A stretch of 64,000 bases of DNA from Planctomycetota bacterium (GTDB lineage Bacteria > Planctomycetota > MHYJ01 > JACQXL01). Location of the stretch: contig JACRIK010000003.1 of assembly GCA_016235865.1 (NCBI GenBank), forward strand, positions 124,001 to 188,000, read 5' to 3'. Position 1 is the stretch's first letter; each line of letters starts with the position of its first letter. The notes beneath the pieces were generated by a model. That model was not told the DNA's origin, ran no database searches, and was given only the letters and a program-made list of their open reading frames with translations. Made by a program: the position numbers and the translations under genes. Shown piece after piece: positions 41,352 through 49,919 of this stretch.

Positions 41352-42421
41352 AACTTCGCCTCGCTGTAGCAACCGAGAAACTTAAACATCACGGCCTTTT
41401 GGTTAACCTGTTCCAACGCCCCGATTACTTTTGTGTCACGGTCTGAACCCTGGAAATCAAGAAAGAATGCGTATTTACCCGGGTCAGTGCGTATCGGTCT
41501 TGATTCTATACGCGTCAGGTTTATACCAGCATCAGAGAATACCTTTAAGACAGCAAAGAGTGTTCCGGCTTCGTGTTTGGTGGAAAAGACGATGGAACAT
41601 TTATTGCCCGGCTCTTTGTTTGATTCCTTTGCCAGAATAAGAAAACGTGTGAAATTGGATTTATCGTCTTCTATCTCCTCTTTGATTATCTCCAGATTAT
41701 AAAGTTCGGCGCAAGATGCAGAGGCGATGGCCGCGGCCGCCTTGGCTTTTGTATCAGAAATCATCTTGGCCGCACCGGCTGTATCATAAAACGGTATCGG
41801 CTCCAAGTTATTCCTGGCAATGAATCCCCGGCACTGGGCCAGCGCCTGCGGATGCGAGTAAACCGCCTTTATTTCACGGTAATCCGTCTCGGGTAACGCC
41901 AGAAGTGAATGGTGTATCGGGAACCTTACCTCGCCAAATATCTTGAGTTCAGTACCGACCAGCAAGTCGTTCACCTCGGTCACTGCACCTTCCAGCGAAT
42001 TCTCTACCGGCACAACCCCGAAGTCAATCTGGCCGGAGCCGACCTCATCAAAAACATCAACGAACTGGCGGCAGGGAAGCGGTATGCCGGTATTATCAAA
42101 CTTGAGTGCGGCGTCCTCACCATAGGCGCCATGCTCTCCCTGAAACCCGATGGATTTAAGGCCCTCCTGTTGAATCTTCTTGCTTTCACTGATTATCTCG
42201 TTGAATAGTTTTTCCGAGAAAGATGGCCTGACTAATCCCTGGGAATGTTTCTGGACATTACCCATTACAATTTGCTCGCGTTTCTGGTCAGTGATACCAT
42301 CCTTCAGCCGTCTGAGGCGCATTACATATTCCATCCGCTCATTCAACAGTTTAATTATCCGAAAATCAATCAGGTCTATCTTCCGGCGCACATCATCTAA
42401 ATCAAGTTTTACATCTGCCAT
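41348..42421 (-). CDS. pheA: Chorismate mutase/prephenate dehydratase (P-protein)
   Basis: Phenylalanine branch enzyme. 357 residues: AroQ chorismate mutase (about 1-90: DDVRRKIDLIDFRIIKLLNERMEYVMRLRRLK), prephenate dehydratase (about 95-270: GFQGEHGAYGEDAAL, VVPVENSLEGAV, NFTRFLIL) and a C-terminal ACT domain (FAVLKVFSDAGINLTRIESRP) with the ESRP motif that binds Phe. Expected to be feedback inhibited by Phe. Lies 5 bases after the short DAHP synthase gene. Confidence 0.95.
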   Translation of the reverse strand: MADVKLDLDDVRRKIDLIDFRIIKLLNERMEYVMRLRRLKDGITDQKREQIVMGNVQKHSQGLVRPSFSEKLFNEIISESKKIQQEGLKSIGFQGEHGAYGEDAALKFDNTGIPLPCRQFVDVFDEVGSGQIDFGVVPVENSLEGAVTEVNDLLVGTELKIFGEVRFPIHHSLLALPETDYREIKAVYSHPQALAQCRGFIARNNLEPIPFYDTAGAAKMISDTKAKAAAAIASASCAELYNLEIIKEEIEDDKSNFTRFLILAKESNKEPGNKCSIVFSTKHEAGTLFAVLKVFSDAGINLTRIESRPIRTDPGKYAFFLDFQGSDRDTKVIGALEQVNQKAVMFKFLGCYSEAKL

Positions 42422-42426
42422 ATATT

Positions 42427-43230
42427 TTACTCCATAAACTTCTTGAGTTTTGTTATTTTCTGCATTATATCCGCAAACTGCCCGGGTGTAAGCGACTGGT
42501 CCTTATCGCTAAGCGCCTCGGCCGGGTTTCGGTGCACTTCAATCATAACACCATCCGCGCCGCAGGCAACCGCCGCCAAACTCATCGGGCCAATCAAACT
42601 TAACCGTCCGGTTCCATGCGACGGGTCAACGATTACCGGCAGATGCGTCAGTTCCTTGAGGGCCGGCACCGCGCTCAGGTCAAGGGTATTGCGGGTGTAG
42701 GTCTCAAAGGTCCTGATACCCCGCTCGCAGAGTATGACATTGGGATTACCGGCATTTAGAATATACTCGGCGCAATTCAATAATTCCTCGATGGTTGAAT
42801 CCATCCCCCTTTTAAGAACTACCGGTTTATTTATCTTGCCAACCTCCTTAAGCAGCGAGAAGTTCTGGATATTGCGCGCCCCTATTTGGAGAACATCGGC
42901 ATATTCGGACACCCAGGAAACATCTCTGGTATCAAGCACCTCGGTCACCACGGGCATTCCAATATCCTCGCCTATCTTTTTAAGGATTTTCAGCCCTTTA
43001 AGCCCAAGCCCCTGAAAGGCATAAGGTGATGTCCGCGGCTTGAAGGCCCCGCCCCGAAGCATATCTGCTCCGGCTTGTTTCACGGCTAATGCGGTTTCCC
43101 GCATCTGCTCCTCGCTCTCAATACTACAGGGACCGGCAATAACCGCAAAACCATCGCCAACCCTGACATTCCCAACCCTGATAATACTCCGTGGATTGCC
43201 TTCTAGTTTAGCCAGTTTGATATTTTTCAT
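42427..43230 (-). CDS. aroF: 3-deoxy-7-phosphoheptulonate synthase without regulatory domain
   Basis: 267 residues: the type I-beta barrel alone ([51 protein letters not shown]). Same reaction as the enzyme at 39554 but with no N-terminal ferredoxin-like domain, so it is probably not feedback inhibited at the protein level; expression would follow the trp attenuator. ATG overlaps the trpA stop by four bases (ATGA). Confidence 0.94.
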   Translation of the reverse strand: MKNIKLAKLEGNPRSIIRVGNVRVGDGFAVIAGPCSIESEEQMRETALAVKQAGADMLRGGAFKPRTSPYAFQGLGLKGLKILKKIGEDIGMPVVTEVLDTRDVSWVSEYADVLQIGARNIQNFSLLKEVGKINKPVVLKRGMDSTIEELLNCAEYILNAGNPNVILCERGIRTFETYTRNTLDLSAVPALKELTHLPVIVDPSHGTGRLSLIGPMSLAAVACGADGVMIEVHRNPAEALSDKDQSLTPGQFADIMQKITKLKKFME

Positions 43231-43997
43231 AATTGTTGTCTCACCTTCTTCAGAAACCTGCGCACGGTAGACGGATTAGTCATTTTTACCAGGGCGCTGC
43301 CGATAATCACGCCATCGCACAGGCGGGCCATTGCCCGGGCCTGGGCCGGCGTGGAAATCCCGAATCCGATGCACACCGGTTTATCCGTAACCTGCCTAAT
43401 CCGTTTTACCACAGACGGCAGGTAAGACGGAATTCCCCGGCGCTCACCGGTAACGCCGGCGACCGAGACCAGATAAATAAATCCGCTGGTGCGCGCCGCA
43501 ATCAGCCTGATTCGGGTCATCGGCGTGGTCGGGGCGACAATGTAATTAATCGCTATCCAATTCAGCGCAGCTGTTTTCTCTATCAGCCCGCCCTCTTCAG
43601 GTATCATATCAGGGATAATCAGACCGCTTACCCCACTCTTCCGGCATTCTCGCATGAATCTAACCACCCCATAGCTCAACACCGGGTTGATATAGGTCAT
43701 GATTACCAACGGCGTTTTGGTCTTATCTCTCAGTTGCTTGATGGACTTAAACATTCGTTCCACGGTGAATCCGTGCGTTAGGGCGTAGTGTGACGAATGC
43801 TGGATAACCGGCCCATCGGCCAGCGGGTCTGAGAACGGCAGTCCGATTTCAATTATATCCGCCCCGGCATCTGCTGCCGCAATGACCGACTGCTTAAATA
43901 CCTTGGCGGACGGATAAAGCGCGGTGAAATAAGGTATCAGCGCCTTTCGCCCCTGTTTCCGCAACTTATTAAAGATTGTTTCTAATTCATAACTCAT
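43227..43997 (-). CDS. trpA: Tryptophan synthase alpha subunit
   Basis: Cleaves indole-3-glycerol phosphate to indole and glyceraldehyde 3-phosphate in the TrpA2B2 complex. 256 residues. Visible: the catalytic Glu in [35 protein letters not shown] (catalytic Asp) and VGFGIST-type [11 protein letters not shown] phosphate loop. Unlike all other neighbours in the operon it does not overlap trpB; a 79-base gap with a palindromic element separates them. Confidence 0.95.
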   Translation of the reverse strand: MSYELETIFNKLRKQGRKALIPYFTALYPSAKVFKQSVIAAADAGADIIEIGLPFSDPLADGPVIQHSSHYALTHGFTVERMFKSIKQLRDKTKTPLVIMTYINPVLSYGVVRFMRECRKSGVSGLIIPDMIPEEGGLIEKTAALNWIAINYIVAPTTPMTRIRLIAARTSGFIYLVSVAGVTGERRGIPSYLPSVVKRIRQVTDKPVCIGFGISTPAQARAMARLCDGVIIGSALVKMTNPSTVRRFLKKVRQQL

Positions 43998-44025
43998 AAT
44001 TCATTGTATGGAGTTTTAAATCCAG

Positions 44026-44072
44026 TCCCCTCACCTATCCTCTCCCCACAGGGGAGAGGGAAGGGTGAGGGG
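44026..44072. repeat. Palindromic element between trpB and trpA
   Basis: CCCCTCACC...CTCCCC-ACA-GGGGAG...GGTGAGGGG, the same element as in comEC (3877-3917) in the other orientation. In trp mRNA it forms a long hairpin that could block RNA decay or reduce read-through from trpB to trpA. Confidence 0.85.
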
Positions 44073-44076
44073 GTAA

Positions 44077-45237
44077 TTAATAATTCATAATTATTCCAAG
44101 GTCTTTATCGCCCCGGCCTGACAGACAAACCACGATTACCTTATTCGGTGAAACCTTCTGGCACATCTTTTTGGTATAGGCAATGGCATGGGACGATTCC
44201 AGGGCCGGGATAATCCCTTCACAGCGGCTAAGTTCCTTAAACGCATTTACGGCTTCATCATCGGTCACGGCTACGTATTTTACCCGCTTGGTATCCTTGA
44301 GATAACTGTGCTCCGGACCCACGCCTGGATAATCCAGCCCGGCCGAGACCGAGTGGGTGGACTGGACCTGGCCGTCCTTGTCCTGCAACAGGTAACTGTA
44401 GGAACCGTGCAGAACGCCGGGCGAGCCCTTTGACAATGTGGCCGAATGTTCATCGGTATTGAGTCCCCGGCCGGCTGCCTCCACGCCAATCATCCGGACA
44501 TTCCTATTTTTCAGGAACGGATAGAATAATCCGATGGCATTTGACCCGCCGCCCACGCAGGCCACCAGGTAATCAGGCATCCTGTTAATCGCCCGGCGTA
44601 TCTGGACCCTGGCTTCAGTGCCGATAACAGACTGGAAGTCGCGCACCATTGTAGGATAAGGATGCGGGCCAACCACCGAACCAATCAGGTAATGGGTATT
44701 TTTGATATTGGTTATCCAGTCGCGGAGCGCCTCGTTAATCGCATCCTTAAGCGTCCTGGTGCCGCTGTCAACCGCCCGAACCTCAGCGCCGAGCAGTTTC
44801 ATCCGAGCCACATTAGGCGACTGGCGTTTGATATCCGTCGCGCCCATATAGACCGTGCAGTCAAGCCCAAGCAATGCCGCAACCGTAGCCGTGGCCACGC
44901 CGTGTTGGCCGGCGCCGGTCTCGGCAATAATCCGGCCCTTGCCCATCCGCTGGGCCAGCAACGCCTGGCCCAGGCAGTTATTTATCTTATGGGCGCCGGT
45001 ATGCGCCAGATCCTCACGTTTGAGATATATCCGCGCCCCATAAATCCGGCTCAGATTGGCCGCATAATAGAGCGGCGTGGGCCGGCCGGCATAGGTCTTC
45101 AGGTAACGATTGAGCACTAACCGGAATTTCTTATCCTTCTTGGCCTTATCGTAAGCCGCGGTTAATTCATCCAGTGCCGGGATAATGGTCTCAGGCACAA
45201 ACCGGCCTCCGTAAGGACCGAATTTATTTCTATTCAT
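44077..45237 (-). CDS. trpB: Tryptophan synthase beta subunit
   Basis: PLP enzyme condensing indole with serine. 386 residues. Visible: [25 protein letters not shown] with the PLP lysine, [13 protein letters not shown], the phosphate loop GGGSNAIG, and [12 protein letters not shown]. Standard TrpB1 type. ATG overlaps trpF stop (ATGA). Confidence 0.97.
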   Translation of the reverse strand: MNRNKFGPYGGRFVPETIIPALDELTAAYDKAKKDKKFRLVLNRYLKTYAGRPTPLYYAANLSRIYGARIYLKREDLAHTGAHKINNCLGQALLAQRMGKGRIIAETGAGQHGVATATVAALLGLDCTVYMGATDIKRQSPNVARMKLLGAEVRAVDSGTRTLKDAINEALRDWITNIKNTHYLIGSVVGPHPYPTMVRDFQSVIGTEARVQIRRAINRMPDYLVACVGGGSNAIGLFYPFLKNRNVRMIGVEAAGRGLNTDEHSATLSKGSPGVLHGSYSYLLQDKDGQVQSTHSVSAGLDYPGVGPEHSYLKDTKRVKYVAVTDDEAVNAFKELSRCEGIIPALESSHAIAYTKKMCQKVSPNKVIVVCLSGRGDKDLGIIMNY

Positions 45238-45830
45238 AATAATTTAACGACATCTATAAATGCCGCTACCTTTTTCTTATCTTTCTTACCCGGCTTTTTC
45301 TCAACCCCGGAAGAGACATCAACGCCATATGGTTTGATACTCTTGATTACGCCGGCCACATTGTCCGGGGTCAGCCCGCCGGCCAGAATCATATTGCCCA
45401 GTTTCGCCGCACCCCGAGCAATCTTCAAGTCCACCAGTTTACCGGTTCCGCCCTGGCCTGAATCAAGCATAAATATCCCGGCGCCGTAACTCCTGATTGA
45501 CCTAATGACACCCGGGGTTTTATCCCTGAATACCTTCAGGACATACGGATAAAGACGCCGGCAATATTCCCGGTCTTCCCGGCCGTGCAACTGGACCAGG
45601 TTAAAACCGCAGTATTTCATGGCCGAACGAACCTTTTCTATCGGCGCATCAACGAATACGCCAACCTTTATCACGGATGCCGGCAGTTTCCGGATAATCC
45701 GTTGGGCTTCATCCGGCGTTACCTGTCTCGGGCTCCTGGCCAGAATAAATCCCAGGACATCGGCCCCGCAATCAATGGCATCAGCCGCATCACGGTAATT
45801 GGTGATGCCGCAGATCTTAACTTTTACCAT
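45234..45830 (-). CDS. trpF: Phosphoribosylanthranilate isomerase
   Basis: Amadori rearrangement of PRA to CdRP. 198 residues, TIM barrel. Visible: [12 protein letters not shown] (catalytic Cys), [38 protein letters not shown] (catalytic Asp) and [16 protein letters not shown]. Overlaps trpC by 14 bases. A separate gene, not fused to trpC as in enterobacteria. Confidence 0.95.
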   Translation of the reverse strand: MVKVKICGITNYRDAADAIDCGADVLGFILARSPRQVTPDEAQRIIRKLPASVIKVGVFVDAPIEKVRSAMKYCGFNLVQLHGREDREYCRRLYPYVLKVFRDKTPGVIRSIRSYGAGIFMLDSGQGGTGKLVDLKIARGAAKLGNMILAGGLTPDNVAGVIKSIKPYGVDVSSGVEKKPGKKDKKKVAAFIDVVKLL

Positions 45831-46614
45831 AAATTAATTGTCGTAACCGTTTTCCGGGCGATGGTGACTTGAGTAGTGTTCCGCCGATGAGGAACCCATC
45901 CGCGCCCAGACGAAATAACTGCTTTATCTGTTGCCGCGTTTTTATCCCGCTTTCAACTATCCTAGTCATCGGCATTGGCACCATCCATAAAAGCCGAACG
46001 GCGGTATCCATATCCATTTTGAGCGTCCTGAGGTCACGGTTATTGATGCCGATGATTACCCCATCCTTGGGAAGGAACCGGCTGGTTACCGCCATCATCT
46101 CCGCCTCATCATGCACCTCTATAAGCGCTTCCATTCCCAGCGCTGTAACTATCTTATGAAACCTTACCAATAGATTATCATCCAAAATAGAGGCAATCAG
46201 CAAGACCGCGTCAGCTCCATAGACGCGGGACTGGTAAATCTGGTATTCGTCAATAATAAAATCCTTTCTCAAGACCGGCATTTTAGCACGCCTTTTAACC
46301 ATCCGCATATCATCCGGTGAGCCGCCGAAGTATTTCGCATCGGTCAGGACCGAGATGCCTGAGGCACCGTTCTTTTTATACTCCTGAGCCAGTTTTACGA
46401 TATCAGCCGCATTAGGAAAACTCTTGATACTGGGCGAACGTCGCTTTATCTCGGCAATAATGCCGCTGCCTTTCAGGAGCGACTCGCTCAACTTCCGCGG
46501 CGCCGGCAGTTTTTTTATCATCTTCTTAAGAACCGCCAGCGGTTCGGCCCGTTTGTCGCGCCTGATAACCGCCCTTTTGTATTTAATGACATCATTCAGG
46601 AAATTATTGCTCAT
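45817..46614 (-). CDS. trpC: Indole-3-glycerol-phosphate synthase
   Basis: Ring closure of CdRP to indole-3-glycerol phosphate. 265 residues. Visible: GIIAEIKRRSPSIKSF (catalytic Glu and Lys), GASGISVLTDAKYFGGS, LRKDFIIDEYQIYQSR, GINNRDLRTLKMD and VESGIKTRQQI. ATG overlaps the trpD stop (ATGA). Confidence 0.96.
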   Translation of the reverse strand: MSNNFLNDVIKYKRAVIRRDKRAEPLAVLKKMIKKLPAPRKLSESLLKGSGIIAEIKRRSPSIKSFPNAADIVKLAQEYKKNGASGISVLTDAKYFGGSPDDMRMVKRRAKMPVLRKDFIIDEYQIYQSRVYGADAVLLIASILDDNLLVRFHKIVTALGMEALIEVHDEAEMMAVTSRFLPKDGVIIGINNRDLRTLKMDMDTAVRLLWMVPMPMTRIVESGIKTRQQIKQLFRLGADGFLIGGTLLKSPSPGKRLRQLIYGKS

Positions 46615-47621
46615 AACTTATTTGACGTACTAATAAACTCTTCTAATTTCTTACGGGCTTTACCCGAATCAATGGTTTCTCCGGCCAGGGCTACGCCCTC
46701 GGCAATGGATTTGGACCTGCCGCCGATATACAGCGCCGCTCCGGCATTAAGCAGCACCGCGTCCCGGGCCACGGATTTATCGCCATTCAGGACAGAATGC
46801 ACCAGCCGGACGCTCTCATCAGCATCCTTGACCGAAAGTCCGTTTATAGCGCCGGCTGTAATGCCCATGGCCTGGGGATTTATCTCCATTCGGCTGACGG
46901 AACCATTTAACAAAAGCATTCCATTAGTCGGGCCGGCCGGTGAGATTTCATCCAGCCCGTCCTGGCTATGAACCACTAACGCGGTTTCTGCGGATAGTTC
47001 ATTCAGGGTTGACGCCACCAATTGGCACCTGGCCGAATCATAAACGCCGATTAACTGCCGGCGTACCTGGGCCGGGTTGCAGAGCGGTCCTAATATATTA
47101 AAGACCGTCGGGATACCAAGCGCCTTTCTGACCGGCGCCACGTTCTTCATGGCCGGATGGAAGTTGGGCGCAAAGAGGAAGGTGTAACCGATTTCACTCA
47201 GGCACTTTTCAGCCGCTTCAGGTGTGAGATTAATCTTAACACCAAGTTTCTCCAGGATATCGGCGCTGCCACATGAGCTGGAAACACTCCGATTGCCGTG
47301 CTTGGCCACGGACAGACCAGCGGCCGAGACAACAAAAGAAGCCGTGGTGGAGATATTAAAGGTATTCTTGCGGTCGCCGCCGGTCCCGCATAGGTCAATG
47401 CTGATTCCGGCTGGATTGATAGCCACCATCCGGTCGCGCATGGCTTGGACAAAACCGGCCAGCTCGTCCACGGTCTCGCCCTTGGCCTTCAGGGCGGTCA
47501 AGAATCCGGCAATCTGTGCCGGGTCAACCCGACCAGAGATAACCAAAAGCATGGCCTGATGCGCCTGGTCCCTGGATAAATCCTGGCCGTTTACAATGGC
47601 AAAAATATATTCTTTAATCAT
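46611..47621 (-). CDS. trpD: Anthranilate phosphoribosyltransferase
   Basis: Attaches phosphoribosyl pyrophosphate to anthranilate. 336 residues. Visible: DLCGTGGDRKNTFNISTTASFV (PRPP loop GTGGD), KHGNRSVSSSCGSADILEKLG and NILGPLCNPA. ATG overlaps the trpG stop (ATGA). Not fused to trpG. Confidence 0.97.
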   Translation of the reverse strand: MIKEYIFAIVNGQDLSRDQAHQAMLLVISGRVDPAQIAGFLTALKAKGETVDELAGFVQAMRDRMVAINPAGISIDLCGTGGDRKNTFNISTTASFVVSAAGLSVAKHGNRSVSSSCGSADILEKLGVKINLTPEAAEKCLSEIGYTFLFAPNFHPAMKNVAPVRKALGIPTVFNILGPLCNPAQVRRQLIGVYDSARCQLVASTLNELSAETALVVHSQDGLDEISPAGPTNGMLLLNGSVSRMEINPQAMGITAGAINGLSVKDADESVRLVHSVLNGDKSVARDAVLLNAGAALYIGGRSKSIAEGVALAGETIDSGKARKKLEEFISTSNKL

Positions 47622-48223
47622 ACCTTCATCTCCAGAAAGTTTCTCAGTAATTGCTTTCCCTCGGCGGTCAGGTATGATTCCGGATGAAACTGAACGCCCT
47701 CGACCAATGCGTCTTTCATCCTGATACCCATTATCTCGCCATCCGAAGTATAAGCGCTGACTTCAAAGCGTTTGGGAAGCGTCTTTTCATCCACAACCAA
47801 CGAATGATAGCGCATAGCCACAAAGGGATTACTCAATCCCTGGTAGATGGTCTTGCTGTCGTGATATACCTTTGAGGTTTTACCGTGCACCGGCGCCTTG
47901 GCCCTGATGACCTTGCCGCCGAAGATATGGGACATGCACTGATGCCCCAGGCAGACGCCGAGCACCGGAATGCGTCCGGCAAAATACTTTATCATCTGGT
48001 TGGAAATTCCGGCATCCTCCGGACGTTTGGGCCCGGGTGAAATAATCAGATGCGAGGGCCTTAACTTCCTGGCCAGACCAAGGGTTATCTTATCGTTGCG
48101 GAAAACTCTAATTCCCCCGCCTTTCATCTTTCTTCTCCCATTTTTCATCTCTTCCAGTATCTCCCCAAAGGCCTGGACCAAATTATAGGTGAACGAATCG
48201 TAATTATCTATAAGCAATAACAT
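47618..48223 (-). CDS. trpG: Anthranilate synthase glutamine amidotransferase subunit
   Basis: Supplies ammonia from glutamine to TrpE. 201 residues. Class I amidotransferase triad: GVCLGHQCM (Cys) and VEGVQFHPES (His, Glu); also NYDSFTYNLVQAF and ISPGPKRPEDAG. Start ATG 48223, one base after trpE. About 14 residues between GEILEE and RVFRNDKITL (MKNGRRKMKGGG) come from a dispersed A/G-rich repeat at 48113-48151 and are missing in relatives. TrpG may also serve folate synthesis as PabA; no second copy is visible. Confidence 0.95.
   Translation of the reverse strand: MLLLIDNYDSFTYNLVQAFGEILEEMKNGRRKMKGGGIRVFRNDKITLGLARKLRPSHLIISPGPKRPEDAGISNQMIKYFAGRIPVLGVCLGHQCMSHIFGGKVIRAKAPVHGKTSKVYHDSKTIYQGLSNPFVAMRYHSLVVDEKTLPKRFEVSAYTSDGEIMGIRMKDALVEGVQFHPESYLTAEGKQLLRNFLEMKV
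48113..48151. repeat. In-frame A/G-rich repeat in trpG
   Basis: On the coding strand GATGAAAAATGGGAGAAG followed by AAAGATGAAAGGCGGGGG; adds MKNGRRKMKGGG to the surface strand after the first helix. A less certain case than the palindromic inserts because no second copy is seen in the window. Confidence 0.45.
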
Positions 48224-48224
48224 A

Positions 48225-49547
48225 TTAAAATCCTTTCTCAGCCATCGCAATAGCGCTTTTCAGGGCGGCCATCTTGTTCAGGGTTTCCTGATACTCCTGC
48301 GCCGGGTCGGAATCATAGACGATACCCGCGCCGGCTTGGATAAAATATTGGTTTCCCTTGAATATAATCGTCCGGATGGTCAGGCACATATCCATATTGC
48401 CGTTACTGCCGAAATAGCCCATGGCCCCGGCATAAGGGCCGCGCCGGACGCCTTCCAGTTCGCGGATGATTTCCATGGCCCGTATCTTGGGCGCGCCGGT
48501 GACTGTCCCGGCCGGAAATGCCGCTTTGAATAGATCAAACATATTCCGGTCTTGCTTAAGCCGGCCGCTCAGGGTGGAAACCAGGTGCATCACGTGCGAG
48601 TAGCGCTCTATCTTTTTATGCTCCTGCACAACGATACTGCCGAATTTACAGACCCGGCCCAGGTCATTACGTCCCAAATCCACCAGCATAGAATGCTCGG
48701 CATTCTCCTTCGGGCTGGCTAACAATCCCTCTTCCAGTTTGGCATCATCGGCCTCGCTCTTGCCGCGCGGCCTGGTGCCGGCAATCGGGCAGAGGGTAAC
48801 ATCGCCGTCTTCAAGCTTGACCAGCATCTCCGGCGACGAGCCGGCCAGGCAGAAATCGTCTGCCTCAAAGAAGAACATGTAGGGCGACGGATTAAGTATC
48901 CGCATGGCCCGATAGACATTAAACGGCTGGGCCGAGGTTGCGCCGCTTAAGGCATGCGCCAGAACCACCTGGAAGATATCGCCGGCCTTTATGTACTCCT
49001 TCGCCTGCTGAACCATCTGCCGGTATTTTGCCGCGGATACGTTTACCACCGGCTTGACTGATAACTTGTTTTTCTTATTATTTCCAGCTGGCAAGGCAGC
49101 CCGCAGGGCATAATTTATTTCAGCAAGCCGGCCAGCGGAAATACTGGATACCCTGATTTTACGCTGATAGTGGTCAAAATCTATCAGGGTTTCAGGCCGT
49201 ATCATATAGACATCGGGCAGGCCGGTATAATTATGGATTAGGGGCTTGAGCCCTTCAAACGAATTCGCCACTTCATAACTGATATAACCCACCAATCCGC
49301 CCAGTAGGGCGTGGATATTCTTGGGCTGGGGCTTGACCACACTCCGCAAGCGGGCCAGACAATCCGGCTTATCATCCAACCGGACTGTCAGGACTGGATT
49401 AAGCCCGATGAATGAATGCCGGCCTAGGCGTTCATTGTTCTCAGCGCTTTCCAGCAGAAAACAGGCGCCCAGCCGTTTCAGTTTCAGGTATGCCGAGACC
49501 GGCGTTTCTAGGTCAGCCGGTATCTCAACGGAAAATATCTTGGACAT
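48225..49547 (-). CDS. trpE: Anthranilate synthase component I
   Basis: Makes anthranilate from chorismate. 440 residues. N-terminal Trp-binding feedback motif LLESAENNERLGRHSFIG (LLES), and the chorismate-binding domain with AGSSPEMLVKLEDG, PIAGTRPRG, ELLVDLGRNDLGRV-like HSMLVDLGRNDLGR, and FPAGTVTGAPKIRAMEII. The LLES motif indicates feedback inhibition by Trp in addition to attenuation. First structural gene of the operon, 126 bases after the attenuator terminator; the leader in between holds two GC-rich hairpins, CCCCGCCCCGATGGTATAT and ATCCCGCTTAAGCGGGG. Confidence 0.96.
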   Translation of the reverse strand: MSKIFSVEIPADLETPVSAYLKLKRLGACFLLESAENNERLGRHSFIGLNPVLTVRLDDKPDCLARLRSVVKPQPKNIHALLGGLVGYISYEVANSFEGLKPLIHNYTGLPDVYMIRPETLIDFDHYQRKIRVSSISAGRLAEINYALRAALPAGNNKKNKLSVKPVVNVSAAKYRQMVQQAKEYIKAGDIFQVVLAHALSGATSAQPFNVYRAMRILNPSPYMFFFEADDFCLAGSSPEMLVKLEDGDVTLCPIAGTRPRGKSEADDAKLEEGLLASPKENAEHSMLVDLGRNDLGRVCKFGSIVVQEHKKIERYSHVMHLVSTLSGRLKQDRNMFDLFKAAFPAGTVTGAPKIRAMEIIRELEGVRRGPYAGAMGYFGSNGNMDMCLTIRTIIFKGNQYFIQAGAGIVYDSDPAQEYQETLNKMAALKSAIAMAEKGF

Positions 49548-49672
49548 AAATTAACTCTTTCTGGTTGCGACTTTAACCCCGCCCCGATGGTATATCGAGG
49601 CGGGGTAAGTGCCAGTAAGTCGCGGAGTTTATCCCGCTTAAGCGGGGCTCCTAACTGACACTAATAAAAAAA

Positions 49673-49699
49673 CCCACCCCGATTTCAGGTCGGGATGGG
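49673..49699 (-). terminator. trp attenuator terminator (segments 3 and 4)
   Basis: In the trp RNA, CCCAUCCCGA (49690-49699) pairs with UCGGGGUGGG (49673-49682) in a 10-bp stem with one G-U pair around a 7-base loop. Seven U follow (49666-49672) and AAA/UUU can extend the base. This is a classical intrinsic terminator placed before trpE. Confidence 0.9.
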
Positions 49700-49746
49700 T
49701 TTATCAGCTTTATAGCAGTCGGCAGAATATATCACCCACCCCGACC
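49688..49746 (-). promoter_or_regulatory. trp antiterminator (segments 2 and 3)
   Basis: GGUCGGGGUGGG (49735-49746), overlapping the last codons and just before the stop of the leader peptide, pairs with CCCAUCCCGACC (49688-49699) over 12 bp with one G-U. Segment 3 is shared with the terminator, so the two hairpins exclude each other. A further perfect 9-bp match, AGCAGUCGG (49795-49803) and CCGACUGCU (49714-49722), can close a larger loop when the leader is not translated. Confidence 0.85.
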
Positions 49747-49815
49747 ATTGATGTAATACCACCACCAATGGTTGAGACGGGTAAATCCATTAAACCGACT
49801 GCTATTAATATTCAT
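49732..49815 (-). CDS. trpL: trp operon leader peptide, three consecutive Trp codons
   Basis: 27 codons plus TGA: starts M-N-I-N-S-S-R-F and contains L-N-H-W-W-W-Y-Y-I-N, ending G-R-G-G. The TGG-TGG-TGG run (49759-49767) lies 12 bases before segment 2. A ribosome stalled there for lack of Trp-tRNA leaves segment 2 free to form the antiterminator; a ribosome reaching the stop covers it and lets the terminator form. No Shine-Dalgarno; the predicted transcription start coincides with the A of the ATG, so the mRNA is probably leaderless. Confidence 0.85.
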   Translation of the reverse strand: MNINSSRFNGFTRLNHWWWYYINGRGG

Positions 49816-49821
49816 ACCATC

Positions 49822-49849
49822 ATATTATCAACCAATAATATATTGTCAA
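49822..49849 (-). promoter_or_regulatory. trpLp: trp operon promoter
   Basis: TTGACA (49844-49849), 16-base spacer, TAATAT (49822-49827), both near consensus. Transcription should start at about 49815, the first base of the leader ORF. The region is very AT-rich; the divergent hydroxyacid dehydrogenase gene starts at 49920, so its promoter lies in the same 70 bases. Confidence 0.75.
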
Positions 49850-49919
49850 TAAAAATTTATCTATTTAGCAAAATATGTATATTCAGAACCAACCAGAGGT
49901 CAACCAGTAAAGGTGTCAT

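Noticed and set aside
46611-48223. trpG-trpD fusion as in enterobacteria
   Set aside because: The genes overlap by four bases in different frames and have separate start and stop codons.
49666-49815. T-box riboswitch before trpE
   Set aside because: No T-box sequence or specifier loop; leader ORF with TGG codons and alternative hairpins fully explain the region.
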